Below, piece after piece: positions 36,775 through 45,206 of a stretch of DNA of 64,000 bases. A program made the translations under genes and the position numbers. Positions within the stretch are counted from its first letter, which is position 1. Each line of letters opens with the position of its first letter. Location: contig NZ_JARUND010000001.1 in the NCBI RefSeq assembly GCF_036898825.1, positions 310,001 to 374,000 of the forward strand, in the 5' to 3' direction. The DNA is from Streptomyces sp. B21-083. GTDB taxonomy: Bacteria > Actinomycetota > Actinomycetes > Streptomycetales > Streptomycetaceae. The notes under the pieces were generated by a model. It was not told the DNA's origin. It ran no database searches and was given only the letters and a program-made list of their open reading frames with translations.

Positions 36775-38031
36775 ATGACGTCCCCAGCACGCACCCGGGA
36801 CCGGTTCGGTGTCCTGTCGGTTCCCGGCTTCGCACGGCTGCTGCTGTGCAGCACGGCAGACGCCTGGGCGGTCTTCCTGCTGCCGGTGGCGGTGACGCTG
36901 GTGCTGCTGCGCGGCGGTCACGGCGCCACCGGTCTGGGGCTCGTCCTCGCGGCCAAGACCTTCGGCTATCTGCTGGCGACCGTTCCGGCGGGGATCGTGG
37001 CGGACCTGTACCCCCGGCCGAGGATTATGGCGTACGCCTGTCTGGCCCGGCTGCTGCCGACCGGTCTGCTGCTGTTCCTCGCGGACGGTCCGCTGTGGCT
37101 GGTCGGAGCCTGTGTGTTCGTGGTCGGCGCGGGGGAAGGGACGCTGCGGCCGACGCAGATGGCGATGCTCGGGGACCTGGTCCCGGAGGACCGGCGGCAG
37201 GCCGCGATCGCGCTGACCACCATCACCTTCCGGATCGCCCTGATCCTCTCCCCCGGTCTGGCGACAGCACTGACGCTGGGGCCGGGCCCGGAGACGGTGT
37301 TCGCGCTGTCGATGGCGCTGTGGCTGTACGCGGCGTTCGCGGTACGGGGGCTGTCCTCGGGGGAGACGCCCGCCGACCGTCACGAGGGCCCGGAACCCGT
37401 GTCGTCGAAACTCCTCGGCGGGGTGCGCGCGGCGCGCGGACAGCCGTGGTTCGTCGCTGGGCTCGCGGCACTCACCCTGGTCCTCGGCGTCTCGGACGCC
37501 ACCCAGATGGTACTGCTGCCGGTGATCAGCCAGGACCGGTTCGGCACCGAGTCCGTGTACGCGGTGTCGTTGAGCACGTTCGCGCTGGGCGCGCTGGCCG
37601 GGGGTCTGCTCATGCTGCGCTGGCGGCCGCCCGGTCCCGGTCTGTCCGCCGTTCTCGGAATCGCCCTCATCGGCGCGATCCCCTACACGCTCGCGTTCGC
37701 GGCAAACCCGTGGCCGGTGTATGCCGCGCACTTCGTGGCCGGGGTGGGGATGGAGGTCTTCAACGTGGCCTGGTTCGCCGCGATCCAGCGGGAGTTCGCC
37801 CCGGAGGTCCGGGCCCGCGTCTCCTCGCTGGACTTCCTGGTCTCCTTCGCGATCAGCCCGCTGAGCCTGGCGCTGGTCCCGGCGGCGGTGGACGGCGCCG
37901 GCGCGCGGCCCGTGCTGATCGTGATGGGGACCCTCGTGATGATCGGTTGCTTCGGCGCGCTGGCGGTCCCGGGGACGGCCCGGTTCCGCACGGGGCGTAT
38001 GTCGAACTCGCAGCGAGAGGAACGTAGTTGA
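36775..38031 (+). CDS. MFS exporter
   Basis: A 418-residue major facilitator protein with about 12 hydrophobic segments in two sets, separated by a charged loop near residues 205-225. The early loop GIVADLYPRPRIMAYACLAR is the MFS loop 2-3 motif (G-x-x-x-D-x-x-x-R). It lies 33 nt after the FAAL-NRPS and overlaps the A-domain gene by TGATG, so it is cotranscribed with the assembly line. Export of the mature product, and thereby self-protection, is the natural role. Direction and substrate are inferred from context. Confidence 0.9.
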   Translation: MTSPARTRDRFGVLSVPGFARLLLCSTADAWAVFLLPVAVTLVLLRGGHGATGLGLVLAAKTFGYLLATVPAGIVADLYPRPRIMAYACLARLLPTGLLLFLADGPLWLVGACVFVVGAGEGTLRPTQMAMLGDLVPEDRRQAAIALTTITFRIALILSPGLATALTLGPGPETVFALSMALWLYAAFAVRGLSSGETPADRHEGPEPVSSKLLGGVRAARGQPWFVAGLAALTLVLGVSDATQMVLLPVISQDRFGTESVYAVSLSTFALGALAGGLLMLRWRPPGPGLSAVLGIALIGAIPYTLAFAANPWPVYAAHFVAGVGMEVFNVAWFAAIQREFAPEVRARVSSLDFLVSFAISPLSLALVPAAVDGAGARPVLIVMGTLVMIGCFGALAVPGTARFRTGRMSNSQREERS

Positions 38032-39605
38032 TGTTCACCCGGGTGGATTCGCTCGACGGGGTCGTCACCGAGGCGGCAGCCGCCGGCCCGGACAGGGTCG
38101 CGCTGTCCGACACGGTCAGGACCCTGACCTACGGACAGCTCCGCGCCAGATCGGCGACGGTGGCTGTACGGCTGGCCGAACAGGGGGTGCGGAAAGGGGA
38201 CTTGGTCGGCCTGGCGGTCGACCGCTCGGTGGACACCGTCGTGGGAATGCTGGCGATCCTCCGCTGCGGCGCGGCGTACGTCCCGATCGACCCGACGTAT
38301 CCGCTCGGGCGGCAGAAACTCATGGTCCAGGACTCCGGCATCGAGCACGCCGTCGGCTCGGCGGGGGCGCTTGCGGGCGCCGGGGGCCTGAACACCGTAC
38401 GCACACATGAGCTGGACGGAGAGGAGGACGAGACCGCCGAGGAGATCATTGCACCAGCGAGTCCGGCCCCCTCCGATCCGGCCTACGTGATCTACACGTC
38501 AGGCTCGACGGGCCGGCCCAAGGGATGCGTGGTGACGCACGGAAACGTACTGAGCCTGCTGCACCACACCTTGCCGCTGTTCACGGTCGACGCCGACGAC
38601 CGCTGGTCGGTCTTCCACTCCTTCAGCTTCGACTTCTCGGTGTGGGAACTCTGGGGAGCGCTCGCGACGGGAGCGAGGGCGGTGATCGTGCCGCAGAAGG
38701 CGACTCGACTCCCGGCGGAACTGGTCCGGACCCTGGTCGAGGAGAAGGTGACGGTCCTGAGCCAAGTCCCGTCGGTCTTCCGCACATTCACCAGCCTGGA
38801 ACGCTACCCGGCGGACCGGCTCAGGTATGTGGTCTTCGGCGGCGAGAGCGTGGACCTGCCGAGCGTCGGCAGATTCTGGTCGCGGTGTGAGGGCACCCGC
38901 CCGAAGGTGATCAACATGTACGGCATCACGGAGACGACGGTGCACGCGACGTTCCGCCCGCTCACGGAACAGGACGTGGCGACCGGAACCGGCTCCCCCA
39001 TCGGCAGGCCGCTCCCGCACCTCACCGTCGAACTCCGCGCCGAGGAACATCCACACCTGCCGGTGCCGGACGGCGAGACCGGCGAGATATGGCTCTCCGG
39101 ACCGGGAGTGACCACGGGCTACCTGAATCGCCCGGACCTCACAGCCCAACGCTTCGTATCAGACGCCGCATCGGGCATCCGCAGGCGCTACTACCGCTCA
39201 GGAGACCTGGCCCGCCGACTCCCGAACGGTGAACTCGACTACCTGGGCCGCAACGACCACCAGATAAAACTGCGCGGCTTCCGCATAGAACTACCCGAGA
39301 TCGAAGCGGCCCTGCGTACTCAGCCCCAGGTACGGGACGCAGCGGTGTGCGTGGTGACGGGAAGAAGGGACACGCAGTGGCTTGTCGCCTGCGTGGTACT
39401 CCCCACCACGGAGACGGAAAAAGACCGGACAGCCCTGCTGGCCCGCGCCCTGACAAACCACCTGCCGAAGCACATGCTCCCCGACCGCTACCTCCTCCTC
39501 CCCGCCCTCCCCCTGACACCCTCGGGCAAACTGGACCGCCAGACCCTGACGAGATCAGCCTCGGAGGCAGTGACCCGGGGCCACACGACCCCGGCCCCAC
39601 GCTGA
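38031..39605 (+). CDS. Free-standing NRPS adenylation domain, Thr-type code
   Basis: A 524-residue A domain with no carrier domain. ATG 38031 overlaps the MFS stop and has GAGAGGAA 9 nt upstream; an in-frame TTG at 38028 is less likely. Core motifs are A3 IYTSGSTGRPKGCVVTH, A4 SFDFSVWELW, A5 NMYGITETTV, A7 YRSGDLARRL and A10 LTPSGKLDRQ. Pocket residues read D-F-W-S-V-G-M-V-H-K, matching the Thr code DFWNIGMVHK at 8 of 10 positions. It probably activates L-Thr and loads it in trans onto the A-less C-PCP-TE protein at 18382-20799. It is the last gene of the plus-strand biosynthetic operon. Confidence 0.92.
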   Translation: MFTRVDSLDGVVTEAAAAGPDRVALSDTVRTLTYGQLRARSATVAVRLAEQGVRKGDLVGLAVDRSVDTVVGMLAILRCGAAYVPIDPTYPLGRQKLMVQDSGIEHAVGSAGALAGAGGLNTVRTHELDGEEDETAEEIIAPASPAPSDPAYVIYTSGSTGRPKGCVVTHGNVLSLLHHTLPLFTVDADDRWSVFHSFSFDFSVWELWGALATGARAVIVPQKATRLPAELVRTLVEEKVTVLSQVPSVFRTFTSLERYPADRLRYVVFGGESVDLPSVGRFWSRCEGTRPKVINMYGITETTVHATFRPLTEQDVATGTGSPIGRPLPHLTVELRAEEHPHLPVPDGETGEIWLSGPGVTTGYLNRPDLTAQRFVSDAASGIRRRYYRSGDLARRLPNGELDYLGRNDHQIKLRGFRIELPEIEAALRTQPQVRDAAVCVVTGRRDTQWLVACVVLPTTETEKDRTALLARALTNHLPKHMLPDRYLLLPALPLTPSGKLDRQTLTRSASEAVTRGHTTPAPR

Positions 39606-39872
39606 CCGCGGGAGCGTCGGTCACCACAGACCACCACCCAGGCTCTCCCCGGGTCTGCTCCGAATCGAGCCGGCGACCCTCGCGGGCCTCGATGCCAAGG
39701 GCACGCCCGAAGCAGGCCGTGGCAAGCGCGGGGTTGGCCAGGCCGGATCCCACCGCCAGGACATCCACGCGGTGAAGTCCGCGAAGGGACCGGAGCGTTG
39801 TGCTCGAAGTTCACGTACCAGCGCGCACGGCTTGCGTGACGGGCGTCGCGGCCACGGTGTCGCGGCGGCCGC

Positions 39873-40211
39873 TCAGAGGTGGCCGTCCAGGAACTCCCGT
39901 ACCTCGGCGATGGTCATGGGCCCCGTGCCGTGCGCCACCGTCTCTCCCTCCTTCAGCAGGACGTAGGACGGTGCTCCGGTGATCCCGTATCGCTCGGTTG
40001 CGGCCGGACAACGCGTGATGTCGGTACGGACGGCCGTCAGGCGGCCCGCGTAGTCGTCGGCGATGCCACCCACCACGAGGTCCATCACCCGGCAGGGCTC
40101 GATTGCCTTGGGCCATGTCCCGGTGAAGTACGCGAGGACCGGAACTCCGCTCATCTTGAGGATGAAATCGAACTCCGCGTCCTCACGCGGTTGGTGAACC
40201 CGCTTCGCCAT
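39873..40211 (-). CDS. Thioredoxin-like protein lacking a CXXC active site
   Basis: A 112-residue thioredoxin-fold protein: LAYFTGTWPKAIEPCRVMD corresponds to the active-site strand and helix, DITRCPAATERYGITGAPSY carries the cis-Pro loop and VLLKEGETVAHG the last strand. The usual W-C-x-x-C is replaced by W-P-K-A-I-E-P-C, leaving one cysteine near that place and a second in DITRCP. It therefore cannot be an ordinary dithiol reductase, but could act through one cysteine or as a binding protein. It faces the biosynthetic operon convergently and may not belong to it. Confidence 0.75.
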   Translation of the reverse strand: MAKRVHQPREDAEFDFILKMSGVPVLAYFTGTWPKAIEPCRVMDLVVGGIADDYAGRLTAVRTDITRCPAATERYGITGAPSYVLLKEGETVAHGTGPMTIAEVREFLDGHL

Positions 40212-40431
40212 GGAAGCTCCTGACCTCGCGTTCCGTCATTCCGTCCACATCATCCCTCGCGCGGTGCGCCAGGCCGACCCGGTCGGTCGTCCAGCTGACC
40301 TGTCGGAAGGGAGCGGCAGGGCTGTCGCAGAACCACAGTGTTCCCGGCGCGAGCGGCCGGCCGCGCCCCTGGTCACCCGGCCCGGCCGCCTCGCTTCACC
40401 TCGGCGCGGGGGCGCGGCTGGTGATCACCGG

Positions 40432-40872
40432 TCAGCGGCGGCCGGTGGCCAGGATGACGAGGAACTGGCCGCCACCCGCCTCGATGTCGGCGGTCACCGG
40501 CAGCCCTGGTGCCAGTCGGGAGAACCGGTCCACCAGCCAATCCGCCGCCTCCTGGGCGTCCTGCCTGGTCGGACAACGGCCCACCATCTCGCGACCCCCC
40601 TTGCGCTCCAGCCTCGCGGCAACGGCGATCAGCGGCGCGGGTTCGACCACGTACAGGCGGTCCGGCCAGGCGATGACCACCTTGACCGCACCCTTGCGGG
40701 TGTTGCATCCACGGTGCGCGAGCCGCTCGGCGACCTTGGCCTTCCGGTCGGCGGTCCGGCTGTCAACGCTGGGCCCCTGCGGGTCGTTCACCGATTTGTC
40801 GGGGTCGACCGGCTCGTCGCACACCCAGCACCGCCAGCCGTCACGCTCGGCCACATCATCAAGGAGACTCAT
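40432..40872 (-). CDS. Conserved hypothetical protein with HNH-like zinc knuckle
   Basis: A 146-residue protein. The N-terminal part has WRCWVCDEPVDP, then AHRGCNTRKG, spacing two cysteine pairs like the zinc knuckle of HNH proteins, though a convincing catalytic H-N-H set is not complete. The C-terminal part has a WLVDRFSRLAPGL segment and ends in a beta strand (GQFLVILATGRR). Homologues are, as far as I recall, common in Streptomyces without known role. ATG 40872 is the first clear start. Confidence 0.7.
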   Translation of the reverse strand: MSLLDDVAERDGWRCWVCDEPVDPDKSVNDPQGPSVDSRTADRKAKVAERLAHRGCNTRKGAVKVVIAWPDRLYVVEPAPLIAVAARLERKGGREMVGRCPTRQDAQEAADWLVDRFSRLAPGLPVTADIEAGGGQFLVILATGRR

Positions 40873-41396
40873 CGGAGCAAGCTAGCCTGTCCGGCCGCCA
40901 CCCCGCGCACCAGGGCCTCGACAACCAGGCGAGCCGGAGAACCGGGCGAGTCGGGCCCACCCGCGTAATCCGCTTACATCCGCGGACCACGACGAGGGGA
41001 GCGGGCAAATCTGCGCAGCTGCCGACTCGGTCCCTGCGCGGGAACGCGGTGGGTCCCACGCTCACCCGCACCCCGATCGGCGGACCCCCCACGGCTGAGC
41101 AACTCTTCTGGCCCGGCCGCCGCACCCTTGGCGGCCCCGCCCGGCGCGCAGCACCGCCGGCGCGCCCCGATCCCCGTCAGCGTCAGCGCCGCCCAGCCGG
41201 CCCTCCCACTCCTCAGCTCCGCCAGGACATGGGCAAAAAAGTGCCGCACCGGGAATGTCAGATGCCCCGACCACGCCCTGCGGTGGGTGTGACCTGCACG
41301 GATGCTGCGGCGTCGGCGGGGCCGCCGCACCGGGAAAGCCTTGCCGATGAGTTTTCGGCGGTCGTGCCGTCTACCCATCGACGAAAGGAGCGCACC
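40873..41396. other. Intergenic region carrying the second flank repeat
   Basis: No gene is supported. It contains copy B of the inverted repeat (41097-41317) and, at its right end, the AAAGGAG ribosome site of the RibD-type gene. Confidence 0.6.
41097..41317 (-). repeat. Copy B of the diverged repeat that flanks the biosynthetic region
   Basis: Read on the minus strand, 41317 to 41172 aligns with 3534-3680, and 41116 to 41097 with the final block of copy A. About 60 bases between these parts are present only here. It lies just beyond the right end of the biosynthetic genes, while copy A lies left of them. Origin unknown; it could be a widespread small intergenic element. Confidence 0.7.
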
Positions 41397-42002
41397 ATGC
41401 GCAAGATCATCGTTTGTACGTTTCTGACGCTGGACGGCGTCATGCAGGCACCGGGAGGTCCGGACGAGGACGCTGAGAGCGGCTTCGAGTACGGCGGCTG
41501 GCAGAAACCGGTGTCGGACGACGAGGTCGGCGCGGCCATCTCCGGTTGGTACGAGCCTTCCGACGCGATGCTGCTCGGCCGCAAGACGTACGAGATCTTC
41601 GCGTCGTACTGGCCGACCGCCGATCCCGACAACCCGTTCACCCAGCGGATGAACACCATGCACAAGTACGTGGCGTCTCGAACCGTGACATCCGTCGAGT
41701 GGCAGAACTCCACGCTGCTGGAAGGCGACATCGCCGACGCCGTACGCACGCTGAAAGCGTCCGACGGCGGCAACATCAACGTCGTCGGCAGCGGCGACCT
41801 CGCCCAGACCCTCATGCGGCACGACCTCGTCGACGAGTACCGGCTGACCATCCATCCGGTGATCATCGGCACCGGCAAACGACTGTTCGCCGACGGAGCG
41901 ATCCCCACCGCGCTGGAGCCGGTCAGCGTCTCGACGACGAAGGGGGGCACCGTCGTCGCCGTCTACCGGCCGAACGGCAAGCCCAGCCACGACAGCTACT
42001 AG
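41397..42002 (+). CDS. Dihydrofolate-reductase-like (RibD C-terminal domain) protein
   Basis: A 201-residue protein of the RibD/DHFR-like reductase family: MRKIIVCTFLTLDGVMQAPG at the start, DAMLLGRKTYEIFASYWP, SRTVTSVEWQNSTLLEGD, then INVVGSGDLAQTLMRHDLVD and EYRLTIHPVIIGTGKRLFAD. These are stand-alone YyaP/YwjB-type reductases in bacteria, NADPH dependent by family, substrate usually unknown. ATG 41397 follows AAAGGAG. It sits alone beside the flank repeat. Confidence 0.9.
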   Translation: MRKIIVCTFLTLDGVMQAPGGPDEDAESGFEYGGWQKPVSDDEVGAAISGWYEPSDAMLLGRKTYEIFASYWPTADPDNPFTQRMNTMHKYVASRTVTSVEWQNSTLLEGDIADAVRTLKASDGGNINVVGSGDLAQTLMRHDLVDEYRLTIHPVIIGTGKRLFADGAIPTALEPVSVSTTKGGTVVAVYRPNGKPSHDSY

Positions 42003-42128
42003 ATGATCGATTCCCTCGGGCGATGACACCGCCTGGTGTGCGCTGCTCGGTGCTGTTCGAGTTCGAGTCGGCCCTTGAATGCCTCGTTGACCGATTCGAC
42101 GGCCTCCCGCAACGGCCTGGAGGCCGGC

Positions 42129-42755
42129 TCAGGCGGTGGGACGAGCATGCACGCTGACCGCGTAGCCGCCACCTTGTTGATAGGGATCGCCGCCCCAGGT
42201 GGCGTATCGGTGACGCAGGGCCAGACCGGCCTGGGTGCACCAGTGATCGAAGTCCGGCAGGGTGACTGTCGGGTCCGGCAGAGGCAGGTGTGCCGCGTCC
42301 AGCCCCATGCCGGTGACCAGCAGTCCACCGGGGCGCAGTACGGCAGCCAGTTGTCGGACGACGGTTGGTTCGGTGCCGGAGGCCAGCAGGGGGATGACGT
42401 TTCCGGCGGCGAGCACCAGGTCGAAGCCCGGATTCAGACCGACGGTGTCCAGATGGGACAGGTCGCTGTGGAGCCATTCCTGTGTCGGGGCGTCGCGGCG
42501 GGCGACGGCGAGCATGGAGGGGTCGACGTCGACGCCGGTGCAGTTGTAGCCCAGTTCGGCAAGCCGGATCGCGACCCGGCCGGTGCCGCAGCCGGCGTCG
42601 AGTACCCGGGCGGGGGGCTTCAGCAGTGCGGTGCAGAAGGCGGCCTCACCATGGATGTCGTGGCCCGATGCGGCGAGTTGCGCGAAACGCTCGGCATACT
42701 CTTCCCCGGCTTGTCCGCCTGTCAGTTCGGCCCACCGATCGCGTTGCCTGGTCAT
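42129..42755 (-). CDS. Class I SAM-dependent methyltransferase
   Basis: A 208-residue methyltransferase. ATG 42755 is chosen because GGACAGGAG precedes it closely. The SAM motif I is RVLDAGCGTGRVAIRLAELG, the acidic residue ending strand 2 is in CTGVDVDPSMLAVAR, motif II is FDLVLAAGNVI, and motif III is LRPGGLLVTG. It lacks features to define a substrate. It is a single gene, not obviously part of the biosynthetic locus. Confidence 0.88.
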   Translation of the reverse strand: MTRQRDRWAELTGGQAGEEYAERFAQLAASGHDIHGEAAFCTALLKPPARVLDAGCGTGRVAIRLAELGYNCTGVDVDPSMLAVARRDAPTQEWLHSDLSHLDTVGLNPGFDLVLAAGNVIPLLASGTEPTVVRQLAAVLRPGGLLVTGMGLDAAHLPLPDPTVTLPDFDHWCTQAGLALRHRYATWGGDPYQQGGGYAVSVHARPTA

Positions 42756-43215
42756 GTTCTCCTGTCCTCCGGTCATCCTCGACATCACGGGTGCGGGCGG
42801 CGCCATCACGCTTCCCTGATCGTAGATGTCGGCCTCGCTGCTGCTACGAAGATTCGGAGGGCGCGGCACAGATCATCGCCGTCGCCGTCCGGGGTCGGGC
42901 TGATGAGCGCCCACCCATCAGCGATGCCCATGATCCATGCCGGGTTGCGGAGGACCACTCCTTGGCGGCCTGCCGGCCGGTGATGTTGAGCACCTATAAA
43001 CGCGCAGTCCCGAGGCACCCGCAGCCGCATGGTGACCTCGACCGCCTCGTCTCGCCGCTCCCCGGCGAACCTCGGTGACACGCTCGCCCATGCGTGCCCT
43101 TCGCCACATTTATCCATTTATGGGTAGAGGTATGCCTATGGTTTCAAAGCTGGTTGCACACTTCGGCGAGCGGCGCAGGGATGCAGATCCAGCGCCATGG
43201 GAGAAGCGTTTCATC
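42756..43215. other. Intergenic stretch, one doubtful small gene
   Basis: Only the doubtful minus-strand gene at 42806-43030 is found here. An AT-rich part at about 43106-43140 (ATTTATCCATTTATGGG) may hold the promoter of the L,D-transpeptidase gene. Confidence 0.45.
42806..43030 (-). CDS. Possible small hypothetical protein
   Basis: A 74-residue frame from ATG 43030. The translation has a plausible globular stretch (PAWIMGIADGWALISPTPDG then DGDDLCRALRIFVAAA), but no family I recognise and no strong ribosome site. It may be a real small gene or chance. Confidence 0.3.
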   Translation of the reverse strand: MRLRVPRDCAFIGAQHHRPAGRQGVVLRNPAWIMGIADGWALISPTPDGDGDDLCRALRIFVAAARPTSTIREA

Positions 43216-44463
43216 ATGCTGAGCAAACGACGCACCGGGCTGGTGGCCACGACCGGCGCACTTGGCGGCCTACTCGCGCTCACGGCCCTCGGTGGCGTGA
43301 GCAACGCTGCCGTCGGCGGCAACGCCACCGGGGATGTCCCGGCGTCGCAGGCGCGGGTACTACAGCCGGGCGCCCAGGTAGCCTCCGACGCCCGAATAGA
43401 GCTGACGCCCGGGGAAGGCGCGTACAGCGTCGGGATCAACGACCCAATCGGCGTCACCGTCAGCGACGGAAAGCTCACCCAGGTGACCATGACCGCCACC
43501 GCGACCGGCGCCGAGATACCGGGCACGCTGTCCGCGGACGGCGCCTCCTGGAAGCCGAACGACCCGCTGGAGCGTGCCACCAGGTATCAGATCGCCGCAG
43601 AGGCCGAGGACGCCAAGGGCCGTTCCGTCACCGACAGCGCCACGATCACCACGGTCTCCCCGGCCAACGACTTCATCGGTCACCTCTCCCCCGAGGACGG
43701 CTCGACCGTCGGCGTCGGCATGCCGGTGACAGTCGACTTCGGCCAGGCGATCAGCGACAAGGCCACCGTACGGTCGGAGATCCAGGTCAGCTCCAGCAGC
43801 GGCCAGCAGGTCGTCGGCCACTGGCTCAACGACCACCGTCTGGACTTCCGCCCCGAGAACTACTGGAAGCCCGGCTCCACCGTCACCGTCACCCTCGACC
43901 GCCAGGGCGTCCAGAAGACTGTCACGTTCATGATCGGCCGGAGCCAGATCAGCACCGTGGACGCAAGGACGAAGCAGTTGACCGTCGCACGGGACGGCAA
44001 GACGATCCGAACCATCCCGATCTCGTCAGGCGGTCCCGAGCACCCGACGCACAACGGTCGGATGGTGATCTCAGAGAAGTTCGGGCACACCCATATGAAC
44101 GGTGCGACCGTCGGCCTCAGGGAGAAGAACGGCAAGCCCTCGTACGACATCAGGGCCGTACCGCACGCCATGCGCCTGACCGACTCGGGCACGTTCATCC
44201 ACGGCAACTACTGGGCCGCCGACTCGGTCTTCGGCAAGGTCAACACCAGCCACGGCTGCATAGGCCTGAAGGATGTCAGGGGCGGCGGCGACGGCGGACG
44301 ACCCGCCGCGTGGTTCTTCGCCCACTCGATGATCGGCGACGTCGTGGTCGTCAAGAACTCCGAGGACAAGACCACGTTGTCCCCGGACAACGGCCTCAGC
44401 GACTGGAACATGCCGTGGAGCGAGTGGGTCGCCGGCGACCCGACAGGCCTTTCCCGGGGCTAG
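43216..44463 (+). CDS. L,D-transpeptidase with Ig-like domains (YkuD family)
   Basis: A 415-residue secreted cell-wall enzyme that cross-links peptidoglycan stems 3->3. The N-terminus is a signal/anchor sequence (KRRTGLVATTGALGGLLALTALG). Two Ig-like domains follow (about 55-160 and 160-255), as in mycobacterial LdtMt2. The catalytic YkuD domain includes IPISSGGPEHPTHNGRMVIS, a His in TFIHGNYW and the nucleophile Cys in NTSHGCIGLKD. ATG 43216 puts the signal peptide at the terminus; ATGs at 43138 and earlier are in frame, so the start is not certain. Unlike many Streptomyces paralogues there is no visible lipobox. Confidence 0.9.
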   Translation: MLSKRRTGLVATTGALGGLLALTALGGVSNAAVGGNATGDVPASQARVLQPGAQVASDARIELTPGEGAYSVGINDPIGVTVSDGKLTQVTMTATATGAEIPGTLSADGASWKPNDPLERATRYQIAAEAEDAKGRSVTDSATITTVSPANDFIGHLSPEDGSTVGVGMPVTVDFGQAISDKATVRSEIQVSSSSGQQVVGHWLNDHRLDFRPENYWKPGSTVTVTLDRQGVQKTVTFMIGRSQISTVDARTKQLTVARDGKTIRTIPISSGGPEHPTHNGRMVISEKFGHTHMNGATVGLREKNGKPSYDIRAVPHAMRLTDSGTFIHGNYWAADSVFGKVNTSHGCIGLKDVRGGGDGGRPAAWFFAHSMIGDVVVVKNSEDKTTLSPDNGLSDWNMPWSEWVAGDPTGLSRG

Positions 44464-44587
44464 CCCCACCAGGGCCCACATCGATGACGACGACTCTTTG
44501 AGCCCGCCCGGACAGACAATCCTGGACACCGGCTCGCACCACTTCCTCCACAACGAACCGTGCGGGCATTCCTGCAGTACTGGCCGC

Positions 44588-45061
44588 TCAATACCCGTTG
44601 CCCGGAGACGTGGTGCTGCTGCTGCCGGACGGTGCCGGGGTTCCGCCGACTGCGATCTTCGTGTTCATGCCGAGGTCCCTGTGGCCGTCGATCGGGCAGA
44701 AGACCTGGTACGTGCCGGACTTCAGCGTCAGCGTGAGGGCCGCGGACTGCCCGGGATCCAGCGTCTTGCCGCGGTTCGTGCCACCGGGCCCCACGAGCTC
44801 CAGGGCGTGTTGGTGGTGGCCCATGTTCTCCGCGGTGAAGGTGTAGCGGCCGGGCCGGTAGTTCTGCGTCGACAGCTTGATGTGGAAGTCGGTGAGCACC
44901 GCGGTGACCTGGGTCGCCGAGGTACCGGCCTTCGCCGGGGTGGGGGCCGTGGTGGCGCCGGTGCTGCTGTTGCCGCTGCTTCCACAGGCGGCGAGCAGGG
45001 CGGTCAGACCGCCGGCGGCCACGCCTAGGAATACGCGGTTGCGGATACGCGGAATGGTCAT
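44588..45061 (-). CDS. Cupredoxin-type copper lipoprotein
   Basis: A 157-residue exported protein. The signal peptide ends in a lipobox, LLAAC, so it should be lipidated and held on the outside of the membrane. A Ser/Thr/Ala-rich linker follows. The globular part is a plastocyanin/azurin-like fold with type-1 copper ligands in NMGHHQHALELVG and VFCPIDGHRDLGM (Cys, His, Met). Electron transfer or copper handling is expected. It diverges from the ECF sigma/anti-sigma pair, which may control it. Confidence 0.88.
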   Translation of the reverse strand: MTIPRIRNRVFLGVAAGGLTALLAACGSSGNSSTGATTAPTPAKAGTSATQVTAVLTDFHIKLSTQNYRPGRYTFTAENMGHHQHALELVGPGGTNRGKTLDPGQSAALTLTLKSGTYQVFCPIDGHRDLGMNTKIAVGGTPAPSGSSSTTSPGNGY

Positions 45062-45206
45062 GATTCGGTCCTCCGGAACGTCCCCCTGCAAGAGGTACGG
45101 CGCTGCCGGGCGAAGGGATTGCGGCCGACCGGATCGCAGAGGGGCAGGGAGGGTGGAGGGGTGAAAGGGGGCGGATAATTTATGGCAAAGCAATACATTT
45201 CGGTCG

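Noticed and set aside
39606..39872. Possible minus-strand gene starting ATGAACTTCGAGC near 39814
   Set aside because: The frame has no recognisable family, runs antisense into the A-domain gene, and has no ribosome site.
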